Assembly (NCBI GenBank): GCA_022653695.1
Contig: JALCSW010000001.1
Span: 487,034-551,033, forward strand
Source: Bacilli bacterium
Lineage (GTDB): Bacteria > Bacillota_I > Bacilli_A > RFN20 > CAG-826
Length of the DNA: 64,000 bases
Direction of reading: 5' to 3'
Of this stretch, positions 44,184 to 54,200 are shown one piece after another (position 1 is the first letter of the stretch; every line of letters begins with the position of its first letter). Under the pieces are notes generated by a model, which saw only the letters and a list, made by a program, of their open reading frames with translations, had not been told where the DNA came from and made no database searches. The translations under genes were made by a program, and so were the position numbers.

Positions 44184-45067
44184 TCAAGAAAAAGCACTTT
44201 TCAGTCCCTATCGAGGAGAAAAACGACCGACACCTCCCTCACGTGATTTTAAAGGTCCTGATCGTTCTCGTTCTTTCGGTTTTAGCTTTATTGCAATTGT
44301 TCCCGTTCTATCTCGAATTCATCCAATCGGTTCAGCCGATCGAAGGATTCACTCCGGTTGACGGCAAGGTCTATTTTTGGCCGGTCTCGTGGAACTGGTC
44401 CAACTATGTCACCGCCATTCAAGAAGGCGATTTGCTAATCGGGTTAAGGAACACCCTCATCGTTTCTTGCTCGTTTACCATCCTCAGCGCCGTGATCATT
44501 TTGGTCGTCGGCTACGTTTTGTCCAAAAAGAAATTCAAGGGTCGCAACATCATCACCATCGCCCTTCTCATCACGATGATGGTGCCGGGCCAACTCCTCA
44601 TGATCACCAACTACCAACTCGTTTCCTCCCTTCATTGGACCTCGACCTTCGCCGCTCTGATTTTGCCTGGCATTGTTAACGTTACGGGCATTTTCCTCGT
44701 CAAAGCCTTCATGGATTCCGTCCCTAACGAGGTTTTGGAAGCGGCCAAGATCGACGGGGCGGGCGAAGTCAGAACCTTATTTCAAATCGTCATGCCGATG
44801 TGCTTGCCGGTCCTTGCCACTTACTTCATCATGACTTTTATCGCCCAATGGAACGATTATCTTTGGCCGATGTTAGTCACCGGCAACGAAGATCTCTATA
44901 CGATTCAATTGAAACTAGTCTTTTTCGGCGAAGGCGGAGGAGGCGGGTGGCGCGAGGCGTTTTTGAAGTCAGCAGCTCTGATTTCGACTTTGCTTCCGGT
45001 CATCGTCGTTTATGCCGTCTGCCAAAAGAAACTAATTGGAGGTTTGAACATCTCCGGAATTAAATGA
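44180..45067 (+). CDS. Carbohydrate ABC importer permease, MalG/UgpE type
   Basis: 295 residues from the ATG at 44180, which overlaps the stop of the previous permease by 4 bases. Six helices; EAA loop EVLEAAKIDGAGEVRTLF. The C-terminus GGLNISGIK is typical of CUT1 MalG-like proteins (GG.. GAVKG type). Needs a shared ATPase such as that at 7543. Confidence 0.92.
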   Translation: MIKKKHFSVPIEEKNDRHLPHVILKVLIVLVLSVLALLQLFPFYLEFIQSVQPIEGFTPVDGKVYFWPVSWNWSNYVTAIQEGDLLIGLRNTLIVSCSFTILSAVIILVVGYVLSKKKFKGRNIITIALLITMMVPGQLLMITNYQLVSSLHWTSTFAALILPGIVNVTGIFLVKAFMDSVPNEVLEAAKIDGAGEVRTLFQIVMPMCLPVLATYFIMTFIAQWNDYLWPMLVTGNEDLYTIQLKLVFFGEGGGGGWREAFLKSAALISTLLPVIVVYAVCQKKLIGGLNISGIK

Positions 45068-45078
45068 AAGGACTTCCT

Positions 45079-47376
45079 ATGCGAAATAATTGGCTTAGAA
45101 AGACGATGGGTCTGCTTCTAAGCGTCGCTGTCTTAAGCGGATGCAATCCGGCTTCAAGCAACGAGACGAATACCCAGGAAAGCGGGAGCGTTCCCCCTTC
45201 TTCCTCCAGCACTCAAGCGAACCCGCCGATCCAATCGGGCGTCTATTGGCGCTCGCCGGGCATTGCCGACACGGTCTATGCGATTTCGTCAACCAATATG
45301 TCTGGTGACGAGATGTCCATGATCACCAGCGTTCAAGGCATCCTAGCCCAAAAACTATCCAGGGTCTACGTTTACGACGGCACGGCCGATTCGAAGTATT
45401 GGCTGAGCCAGTTGCAGTCGAAGAAAGGTTTCCAGGTTAAAGAGTACACGGACGCATTCGCTCTTTTGAACGACGTGAAAACCTATCTCCCCAGCAAAAA
45501 ATTCGTCACTTACAAGTCGGTGGCCACGAGCGGCGACAACTATAATCTTTCCATCGATCACGCGGCGACGGTCAGCGGGGTCGAGGGATGGATCATGGTC
45601 GATTCCTCGCTCGTGTCCAAAGCCATCGGCGCCGGCTTCGCCCCCGGCATCGACGTCAGCGATTACTCCACCCGCCAAATCTTCGAGAAGTATAAGTCAC
45701 GGCTCAACAACCAATTGCTCCTCAACCAAAATCCGCAAAAAGCGATGCTGCGCGACTATTCGATTGCGGCCAAAGCCTTCTGCGGCTATATGGATTACAT
45801 TACCGACGATTCGACTATCAGAACGGAAATCGGGCAATGGGCGGCCAAAAACGCCCCTATTATCGGCTGGACCGAGAACGAGGTCAATTTCGTCTCCGTC
45901 AACTCGACTTTGTCCCTTGTGACCCTGGCGGCGGACTGGGCGATTTCGCTCAGCTTCCTTTCCGGTTACTCGCCCGCCGCGACGCTTTCGTTCCCGAACT
46001 ATCAGAAACGGAAAATAACGGCCACGAAAGGCAAGCATTACCTCGCGATCGTGATGAGCGACGGCGACAACGTTCAGTGGCTTGAGCGCACCTTCATGGA
46101 CGACACGAGATGGTATGGCTCCCCTCGCCGAGGCTCGTTCCCGATGACCTGGACCATTTCCCCCGCCCTCGCCGATTTGGCTCCTAACGTCATGGAGACG
46201 ATCTATTCCCGCGGCACCGCCAACGACGACTTCATGGCCGGGCCTTCGGGGGTAGGCTACATAAACCCTTCGGAGTACACCGAATCGTCTTTGCCGGACT
46301 ACGCGGGGAAAACCGCCGGTTACATGGCTCGGAGCGGCTTGAGCAGCGTCAATTTGATCGATTCGTTCGTTAACCAGGATTGCCTTTCCTATTTCGCCTC
46401 CCAAGATCAGATCAAAGGCGGCGTTTGGTCGCTCGGCGATTATTATCTCGAAGGCAAAGGCGGCGTCTACTGGTCCAACGACAAGCCGTTTGTCGCCGTG
46501 AGGGACACCCTTTGGCGCGATGGCAATTACAGCCATAACAAATACTATGGTTTCACCGAGCGGGTGGCGCAGCGCATCAACAACTACAAGACGGACCCGA
46601 GCGACATTTCGGGTTACACCGTTTTGCTGACGCACGCTTGGAGCATCGGAACGATGGAGTACATCAATCGCTTCACGCGCCAACTCGATGACCACGTTGA
46701 GCTCGTCAGCGTCGACGAGTTGCTCGATCTCGTCAAAGAGAACGTCCCTCACAAAGACGAAGAGCAGGCGCCTGACATCGCGCCGAACGACATCGACCCG
46801 CTTTGCGCGATCGATTCGCGGGCTTTCTATTGGAAGGACGTGAAAGACTATCCGCTCGCCACGGAACGCGAGTTTGAATTCTCGAGCGCGGACGATTTGG
46901 GCGGCTGGTCGCTTAATTGCGGCGGGCTCGAATACGACAAATGCTCTTGGAACAGCTGGTCCGCTTCCGGAAAAGGGTCCATCCTGCTCGATGGGTCCGA
47001 CCTCAACGATAAGATGGACGCCATCCCGAATTCCTACATGTACAACATGTTCCAACTGGGAAGCGATGAGAGCAAACTCGAAATCCTTTGCAAAGGCGGC
47101 AACAACGCGGATACGTTTTTCCGCGTTCACGTCTACTACGAGGACGCTTCCTTGGCTGAAGGCTACGGCGAAGACATTCTTAAGGACGGCTACGGAGACG
47201 GAGCGACGTTCGACGATTACGGCTACTACGAACGCGCCGACGGCTCCAACCTCACCACTTACGATTTCTCGTTGAGCAAATACGCCGGAAAGAAAACCCT
47301 CATCTCCCTTGAGCAGGACGATGACGGCGATGGCTCTGGCGAGCAGATCTTCATCGATTACGTTCATATCTCTTAA
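45079..47376 (+). CDS. GxGYxYP-family putative glycoside hydrolase, lipoprotein
   Basis: 765 residues from the ATG at 45079 (AAAGGA eight bases upstream); an ATG at 45064 overlaps the permease stop but has no Shine-Dalgarno. Lipobox AVLSGC, Cys22. The name motif is GVGYINP at 391-397, with VMSDGDNVQWLER before and GGVWSLGDYYLEG after. It is very similar to the protein at 29634 along the catalytic part, and has one C-terminal sandwich (ending EQIFIDYVHIS) rather than two. Being encoded with the importer suggests that it makes the oligosaccharide which is taken up. Confidence 0.82.
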   Translation: MRNNWLRKTMGLLLSVAVLSGCNPASSNETNTQESGSVPPSSSSTQANPPIQSGVYWRSPGIADTVYAISSTNMSGDEMSMITSVQGILAQKLSRVYVYDGTADSKYWLSQLQSKKGFQVKEYTDAFALLNDVKTYLPSKKFVTYKSVATSGDNYNLSIDHAATVSGVEGWIMVDSSLVSKAIGAGFAPGIDVSDYSTRQIFEKYKSRLNNQLLLNQNPQKAMLRDYSIAAKAFCGYMDYITDDSTIRTEIGQWAAKNAPIIGWTENEVNFVSVNSTLSLVTLAADWAISLSFLSGYSPAATLSFPNYQKRKITATKGKHYLAIVMSDGDNVQWLERTFMDDTRWYGSPRRGSFPMTWTISPALADLAPNVMETIYSRGTANDDFMAGPSGVGYINPSEYTESSLPDYAGKTAGYMARSGLSSVNLIDSFVNQDCLSYFASQDQIKGGVWSLGDYYLEGKGGVYWSNDKPFVAVRDTLWRDGNYSHNKYYGFTERVAQRINNYKTDPSDISGYTVLLTHAWSIGTMEYINRFTRQLDDHVELVSVDELLDLVKENVPHKDEEQAPDIAPNDIDPLCAIDSRAFYWKDVKDYPLATEREFEFSSADDLGGWSLNCGGLEYDKCSWNSWSASGKGSILLDGSDLNDKMDAIPNSYMYNMFQLGSDESKLEILCKGGNNADTFFRVHVYYEDASLAEGYGEDILKDGYGDGATFDDYGYYERADGSNLTTYDFSLSKYAGKKTLISLEQDDDGDGSGEQIFIDYVHIS

Positions 47377-47393
47377 TTTAGAAAGGATTGTTT

Positions 47394-50129
47394 ATGAAAC
47401 ATCTAGCAAAACCTATCGCTTTGATTCTCTCGGCTCTCGCCTTGGCGGCGTGCGGCGATACGACTTCCTCGCTTGCCCCGACCTCCGCAAGCGGGGGAGC
47501 CTCTTCTTCAACGACGGCATCGGCAACCACCAGTTCGGCTTCGGCGAAAACCGCCCTGGAAGCCGCGACCGTTTCCCTATCGCACTACACCGCAAACTGG
47601 TCCGCGGTCGCCCACGCCGATGGCTACAAAATCTATTTGAATTCCGCCCTATTGAGGACCAGTTCCGATCTTAGTTACGACTTCGACACCACGATTTCGA
47701 CAAAGCAGACGCTTTACGTCGTGGCAAGCGACAGCACAGGGGCTTATCTTGATAGCCCCTCCTCTAACTCCGTCGACTTCACCGCGCCTTCTTCCTTGGA
47801 AGCGCCGCTCATCAGCTTCGATTCCGCTTCGAAGACCGTCAGTTGGTCGGCGGTGAGCAACGCCCTGACCTACATGGTGTTCGAAAACGGGTCCTTCATG
47901 GTCGAGACCGATAAGCTCACCTATACGGTAACCGATACCAACGTCGGCGCTTACTCCATAACCGTCAACGCCAAATACGGCGATTTGATGTCGGAGTACA
48001 GCAACGCCGTCGTTTACAAAATCTTGCCGGAAACCATTGCGACGGCGGTTAAGTGGGATCGGGCGGGCTTGTATGGCGATGACTGGACTCGGAGCGGCAG
48101 CTTCGACGAGGGGGTTGGCGAAGGCTGCGACATGCAGGCCGGAGCCAGCATGCTCATGGCCCACGCCATCACCGCCGATTGCCAATATCTCCGCGTGTCG
48201 ATGCGGGTCTTCCACCGCGATGGGGAAACCTATCCGAAGTTTTACGTTTACGTCGACGGCGTGCTAACCAGAGCGATCGGCAACGCGAACGATTATGTCA
48301 CCACCGACCTCGATGCCGGAGCCACCTTCGACTACGACCTGACCTCAAAAGTCGGGGAAACCGTCATCGTCGAGTTCAAGGAAACGGCCTCAACCCACAC
48401 TTGCATCACCGGCGTATCGATGGTGAAGGCCCTAGGCGCCTCCCTTTCCTCGAAGACCTCTTGGAGCCGGAGCGAATTCTACGATGAGTGGTTCTGCGAA
48501 GGAACCTTCAATACCGGCGTCGGCGAAGGCGTCGACTTTTCCGGAAGCGGCGCCGCCAGCATCGTTTTGAACATCACCGAAAACACCAAGTTCCTCAATG
48601 TTGGCATCCGTCAGTTTGAGAACCAGGATACCGATAAGGCCCATTTGGCCCTCTACGCCGACGGAAGTCTCGTCAAAACCGCCGATGACGACGATTACGC
48701 CGTGTCCAGCCTTGACGGATCCACGATGGTTTATGCCTGGGACCTCAGCGAGTACATAGGCCAGAACGTGACCTTCAAATTGGCTTCGCTCGCTCCAAGC
48801 GTCAACCACTGCGTCGGAACGAGCTTTGCCTTAAGCGCCGCCTCCGAGTCAACCGTCCCGGGCAGCGGCATGGTTCTAGCCAGCGCCACCGCTTGGAACG
48901 GCAGCCAGATCTCTTCGGACGAAGCCTGGGTGAAATCAAGCGGCGCCGTCCTTCGCAACGAGGGTTTCGATTTAGCCCATGGCGAAAGCGCGACGATTAA
49001 AATCGCCATCGCTTCCTCAAGCCGCTATCTCAACGTCAAGTCGAGGATGTACGCCGGTCAGGATAGCGGGGCTTCCTTGCTTCAAGTCAAAGTGAACGGC
49101 GTCGCCATAAAAGCGGTCAACAGCGATTTCGACACTTTCCCGGTGCCGGTTTCCGATAGCGAGTTCGTCTACGCTTACGATCTGTCCGCCTTCACCGAAC
49201 TGAAGCCGGTCATAACCATTCTTAACGCTTCAAACTCGGCCAACCACATGGTCTTGACCAACGTTGAATTCGGCGCGGCCGACGCCCATACCGCCGCCGA
49301 CAACTACAATGTCGCGGTCACGGATTTCGATCGTTCCTTCCTTTATTCCAAGTGGACGATTTCTGGTAGCAACACCGGCGTCGGCGAAGGCGTCGACCTC
49401 CAAGGCGCCGGCACGATGAGCTACCAATACGCCGTGGACGCGACCACCAAGCTCGTGAACGTGAAGACCCGTGTCTTCAACGGACAGGATAACGACAACG
49501 CCTCCTTCGTCTTCAAGGTTGGGGACTCCATCGTCAAAGCCATCGGTAGCAGCGTCGATTCCTGCGTCTTGCCGATGGACACCGACGACTCGACCTGGTG
49601 GACCTTCGATCTCTCTTCTTACGTTGGAAAACAAGTGACTATTTCCATCGCCTCGAACAACGGCAAGGTCAACCACATGGTCGTCGAGCACGTGACGTTG
49701 AACGCCACGGACGCCCACACGAACAAGGCATTGACCGCCTTCTATCCGAACGCCATCAACACGTATTGGACCGTTACGGACGCCAACACCATCAACGAAG
49801 GCGTCGACCTCGCGGCGTCTGGTTCCGCCAGTTACGTCTATGATGTCGGCGCGACCACGAAAATCCTGAAAATCAACGCCCGCGTTTTCAAGGGGCAGGA
49901 AACCGTCCAGCCCCAACTTGAGGTTATGGTCGGCGCGACCATCGTCAAAGCCGATGGCTTATCCACCGATGCCGCCTCCCTTGCCATCGACACCGACAGC
50001 ACTCAGACTTTCCAATATGATTTGAGCGCTTACCTTGGGCAAAGCGTCGACGTCAAGATCCTTTCCGTCCAAGGGCTCAACAACCACTTGGTCTTGCAAA
50101 GCGTCTATCTAGGCTCGACTATCGCTTAA
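47394..50129 (+). CDS. Repeat-rich surface lipoprotein, probable glycan binder
   Basis: 911 residues from the ATG at 47394 (AAAGGA upstream). Lipobox ALAAC, Cys20. After a Ser/Thr/Ala linker there are two FN3-like units (about 58-215), then five tandem beta-sandwich repeats starting near 220, 356, 500, 644 and 782, period 136-144. Each holds lines like TGVGEGVDLQGAG, LVNVKTRVFNGQD and a final NHMVVEHV. The repeats resemble the C-terminal modules of the GxGYxYP protein at 29634, which supports a carbohydrate-binding role. Last gene before a terminator. Confidence 0.75.
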   Translation: MKHLAKPIALILSALALAACGDTTSSLAPTSASGGASSSTTASATTSSASAKTALEAATVSLSHYTANWSAVAHADGYKIYLNSALLRTSSDLSYDFDTTISTKQTLYVVASDSTGAYLDSPSSNSVDFTAPSSLEAPLISFDSASKTVSWSAVSNALTYMVFENGSFMVETDKLTYTVTDTNVGAYSITVNAKYGDLMSEYSNAVVYKILPETIATAVKWDRAGLYGDDWTRSGSFDEGVGEGCDMQAGASMLMAHAITADCQYLRVSMRVFHRDGETYPKFYVYVDGVLTRAIGNANDYVTTDLDAGATFDYDLTSKVGETVIVEFKETASTHTCITGVSMVKALGASLSSKTSWSRSEFYDEWFCEGTFNTGVGEGVDFSGSGAASIVLNITENTKFLNVGIRQFENQDTDKAHLALYADGSLVKTADDDDYAVSSLDGSTMVYAWDLSEYIGQNVTFKLASLAPSVNHCVGTSFALSAASESTVPGSGMVLASATAWNGSQISSDEAWVKSSGAVLRNEGFDLAHGESATIKIAIASSSRYLNVKSRMYAGQDSGASLLQVKVNGVAIKAVNSDFDTFPVPVSDSEFVYAYDLSAFTELKPVITILNASNSANHMVLTNVEFGAADAHTAADNYNVAVTDFDRSFLYSKWTISGSNTGVGEGVDLQGAGTMSYQYAVDATTKLVNVKTRVFNGQDNDNASFVFKVGDSIVKAIGSSVDSCVLPMDTDDSTWWTFDLSSYVGKQVTISIASNNGKVNHMVVEHVTLNATDAHTNKALTAFYPNAINTYWTVTDANTINEGVDLAASGSASYVYDVGATTKILKINARVFKGQETVQPQLEVMVGATIVKADGLSTDAASLAIDTDSTQTFQYDLSAYLGQSVDVKILSVQGLNNHLVLQSVYLGSTIA

Positions 50130-50144
50130 TCGACGCGAATAAGG

Positions 50145-50171
50145 AAGGGCGGCCGAATCGGCCGCCCTTTT
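50145..50171. terminator. Rho-independent terminator
   Basis: AAGGGCGGCCG-AAT-CGGCCGCCCTTTT: 11-base G/C-rich stem with T-run on the plus strand. Ends the importer operon; the complementary A-run may also serve the convergent LacI operon. Confidence 0.92.
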
Positions 50172-50270
50172 CGCTTGCCGGCTTTCCCTTCTAGCGACTG
50201 AGCGAAAAAGACCCGCATCGAGTCCGTCTTTGACGAGCGTTAAGGCAAAGAGCCAGCAACCCTAAAACGT

Positions 50271-51284
50271 CTATGGTTTTCTGTCCGCGCCGAAAGAACC
50301 GCCAAACGTCAATTTGCTTTTGATAACCAAGTGGCTTCTCGTTCGCTCATGGTCGACCATCGCGATGAGGATTTTCGCCGCGGCCTCGCCAAGTTTGGCG
50401 TAATTCTGCGAGGCATATGAGAGCGAGGGGCGGAACGCTTTCTCGTTTTTCGAGGCGGGGCCCAAGGAAAAGACGGCGATATCCTTGCCGACTTTCCTCC
50501 CGCTTTCCTTGATCGCCCGATAGGCCCCCCTCGCGCAATCCGGGGTGGCGCATATAATGGCGGTGGCCCCGCTTCGGATGGCTTTTTTGCCAACTTCGTA
50601 TCCCTCGGCGGCGTCGGCGGTCTTCAGGGGGTAAGCCAGCCCCTCGCTTTTGCCTAGGGCTTGGCAAAAAGCCTGACGTTGCATCCGCCCCAAAGTCATG
50701 GACTCCGTCACGTGGAGAAAAGCGATCTTGCGGTGACCCATCTCTTCCATAAGCCTCGCAACGGCCGTGACGAGACCCTCGTTATCAACGTCGACGTATT
50801 TCAGACGGCGCGGGACGGCGAACATCGGTTTGCCGATGGTCACGCACGGTAACTCGTCCTTTTTCAATTGCTTGATTCGGTCGTCGTCGAACGTCGGGTT
50901 GACAAGGATGGCGCCGGCGATGGGCGTTGATTTGGCCTTCAGGCATTTCAGGAACTCGTCGTTGCTCAAACCGATGAAAACGAGGACTTTCTTTTTCCTT
51001 TGGCTGGCCACGCGTAGCACCGCCCCCACCAGCGTGTCGAAATAATTGAGGTAGACGTTGTGGTTGGACTCCAAAAACAGGCCGATGATGCTGTCGTCCC
51101 TTTTGCCAGAGAGGCCCATCGCGTAGAAGCCCGGCGTATAATCGAGTTTCTTGGCGATTCTTAGGACTTTGGCCTTAAGCTCAGGCGAAACGAAAGCGCG
51201 GGAGGAAAAGACGTTGGATATCGTGCTTTTGGTGACGCCGGCCGCTTTGGCGACGTCGTTGATGGAAGCGTTCTTTTTCCTCAT
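50271..51284 (-). CDS. LacI-family transcriptional regulator, end of its own target operon
   Basis: 337 residues. HTH INDVAKAAGVTKSTISNVFSS, hinge YTPGFYAMGL, sugar-sensing domain following. Starts one base after the stop of the GH172-like gene, so it is the fourth gene of the minus-strand operon from 60468. That operon carries two perfect AAACCGGTTT palindromes at its promoter, so negative autoregulation is likely. The recognition helix (STISNVF) differs from the other two LacI proteins by one residue. Confidence 0.9.
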   Translation of the reverse strand: MRKKNASINDVAKAAGVTKSTISNVFSSRAFVSPELKAKVLRIAKKLDYTPGFYAMGLSGKRDDSIIGLFLESNHNVYLNYFDTLVGAVLRVASQRKKKVLVFIGLSNDEFLKCLKAKSTPIAGAILVNPTFDDDRIKQLKKDELPCVTIGKPMFAVPRRLKYVDVDNEGLVTAVARLMEEMGHRKIAFLHVTESMTLGRMQRQAFCQALGKSEGLAYPLKTADAAEGYEVGKKAIRSGATAIICATPDCARGAYRAIKESGRKVGKDIAVFSLGPASKNEKAFRPSLSYASQNYAKLGEAAAKILIAMVDHERTRSHLVIKSKLTFGGSFGADRKP

Positions 51285-51285
51285 A

Positions 51286-54200
51286 TCAGGCCAGAATAAG
51301 GCAAGAGCCCCCTCGGCAAGCGGAGAAGATTGCGTAGCTTCCTTCCTGACGGCTAGACAAAACGCTCATGGAGCCGTATTCGTCGAAGAAAACGACGGAG
51401 CATTTCTCGTTGGTCCGCGTCAAAACGCGAACCCCAACGCCCGTGGCGAACTCATAGTCGGCGCCCTGATCGACGAACTGCAGATCGAACGCGTCGATAA
51501 TCGCCTTGTCAGGAAGCAAGGAAAGGGCCGCTTGCCGTTGCTCCTCGCTCAGCGTGCTTGTCTTCCGGAAGGCCTTGACCGCCAAAGCTTCTTCGTAAGA
51601 ATAAACGCAATCCAAACCCGTTCCCTTGACGATCGTTTCCTCGTCGTAGAGGTCCTTGATGCCGTCGCCGTCGGTGTCCGGCATGGCGTAATCCGGATCG
51701 AAGTCGTATCCGAGGGAGAAAAGCCCATACTCGCTTTCCTCGTAAAGGCTGCCCGCCGAGGAAACGAAATCGATGGTTATCTCCCCTTTCCCGCGGGTAA
51801 AGGAGGCAGGGATGATGAAATCGTCATAGCGGGCGATGCTTTCCTCGCCTCTCGGGTATTTGTTCATCCAAACGTTGACGAACGACCCATCGCAGTAGAC
51901 CTCGGCCTTTTGGTCGACGTCCCGCAGATCATAAAGCCGGCGAATCAAAATGCCGTCGTTGTTCGCGGGTATTCGAACGCGCAACTCGCTTGTCCCATTT
52001 AGCGTCCTCATGGGGCTATAGAGGCCCGTGCCGATGGCGTTGCCCTCCAGACGGCCTTCGATGTCTCCTTCAGTCGCGGTTCCTTCAACCACGACGCAAT
52101 CGGGGTCCTCTCCGTTCGCAGAATACGTGCCCAGAGAATGGAGGGCGCTCTTTGAACTAGAGTAATAGAGGGCGGCGATGCAATAATGCTCGCCCGCGGT
52201 GTCATTGCTGGGCCCGTGCTCGATGGTCGCCTCAATCCCATCCCTGAAAATGACCTGATCGGTGAGGAAACTCCGATAGGCGGAAATTCGGGCTTGGCCG
52301 CTCTCGGGATAGTCCCTCCACGTCATGCCAACGGTTCCTTGGCTGAATTTCCCGTCGACGAAATACCACGCGCTTTTGAAAATGTCCTCCGTTCCGGTGC
52401 CGTTGCAGACGGGGCTCGGATTCCCGTCGACGTTAATGATTTCGTCGCCTTCCAAAAACGCGAAGGAGGAGGGACCGGCGCAATTATACTGCAGTCCGAC
52501 GAGTTTCCCCGATCCCGTGGCCGTAAGCCAAGGCAAGGGGGTTCCATAGGCCGAGATCCCTTGATGAATCTGGGATTTCAAAGTCAAAATCGGGCCGTCG
52601 TCCTCGCCTAATCCCGCATACGCGTAGGCGAAGGCGCAGTTCAACGGCCCATCCGCGCCCGCCTCTCGAACAAGGGTGATGCGAATGCCGTCTTCATAAG
52701 GCAAAGGCAGATAGAAGTAGCCTAAGCCATTCTCATCCATGCCTTGGGCGTAACCGTTGACCGCGGAGAAGCCATAGACGCCCATGTTGAAGAGAACGGA
52801 GAGGGGAAGGCATATGTCCGGGACGTCGCTGCCCGACGTGTAGACGGAAAGAACGCTGTCGAGGACGAGAGAGTCGTAATCGCAGGCGCTCTGCATTTTT
52901 TCGTAAGCCTCTTCCCAGGCATCGCTCAGCGAGTTGACGCCATTGACCTTCACTGACGCGAAGGAAAAAACGCCATCAAGGGCATGACTCGCCCCATCCG
53001 CGACGGAGAGGCAGTCCACCAGGGTTCCGTTTTCATATCCCCTCAAAGAGGCGATGTTGTTGCTTCCGGCTATCGGCACAAAAGAGACGACGACGCTGGT
53101 TTTCCCGCTGACATAGCCTAAAGGCAGGGTAAACGAGGTCTCCCCAACTTTGTCGCTGCCATCATAGAAAGCGTTCCATGCGCCGACTTTTTTCCCATCC
53201 ACCCAAACGTTGACGCTGGTGTCGTCTTTCGAGGCGGCTTGCCGAACCAATCTGACTTCGCTCGTCCCCGTCACGGAAAGACGCATCGAGACAACGTTCG
53301 AATAATAGCCCGTTTGCTCTTGGGGAAGCGTATCGATCGTCTGAAACGGATAAGAGGAAAGATCCGCGGTGTAGGCGGGATCGGCCAGTGTCGCGTTGAC
53401 GGAACCGCTGCCGTTTTGCGAAACCACCGCGAAATCATGGTTGCTTTCGCTGGAGCCGTTCAATATGTCGAGGTAATCGGTGCAAATGCTGCCGCCAGGG
53501 ACGATGCTGTACATCCAAACGTCAAAGAAGGGAAGGTCGATTCCTAAAACGGAAACGCATTCCAGCTTAATCGCGACTTGGCTTTTCCCTTCCGTGAAGG
53601 AACTAGGGATTTTCGCCACCAAATCAAGGATGCGGCAATCCGAGTTCGCCGCGCCGGAATCCACCTCTGTCACGAATTGGTCGTCGCAATAGACGCCCAC
53701 CACCTGATTGGGCCAGATGGCGTCGACCCGGTATTTCAGGTAGCAACCCTCGTTGTCGGGCCTGAGGTCCATGCGGAAGGATAAGTTCCCGCCCGCTTTT
53801 ATGAAGCGCCCGTCGGCGGCGATAGACGCGGGTCTGACTTTGGCGTCGGCGATGCCCTCGACGTTCAAAGTGAAACCCTGAATGAGGCCGTCCCCCTCTT
53901 TTTGGAGCAGGGTGGCCCCTTCCCCCGGGTTCAGCGATATCTTGCCATCGTCGACGATAGCGCCGTCGCAACGCTCCGCCAAGTCACGAGACGGGGAAAA
54001 ATACTCCGGGACGAGGAGCCCCTCGCTCATGGAAGTGGGGTGGACTTTGGCGTCGCTTGGCAGCAAAACGTAATCGATATTGTAGTAATTGAGGTATTCG
54101 GCGGTGATTTTCAGGGATTTTTGGAAGACGAGCGGGACGTAGAAATAGCATCCGCCCCCGTAATCGCCCCCAATGCCGACATAGGGCTTCACGAAGGGGC

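Noticed and set aside
45697-47367. Long antisense open frame (about 556 codons) opposite the GxGYxYP gene
   Set aside because: It mirrors the codon structure of the real gene, is rich in Val/Arg/Asp without any domain, and has no ribosome-binding site.
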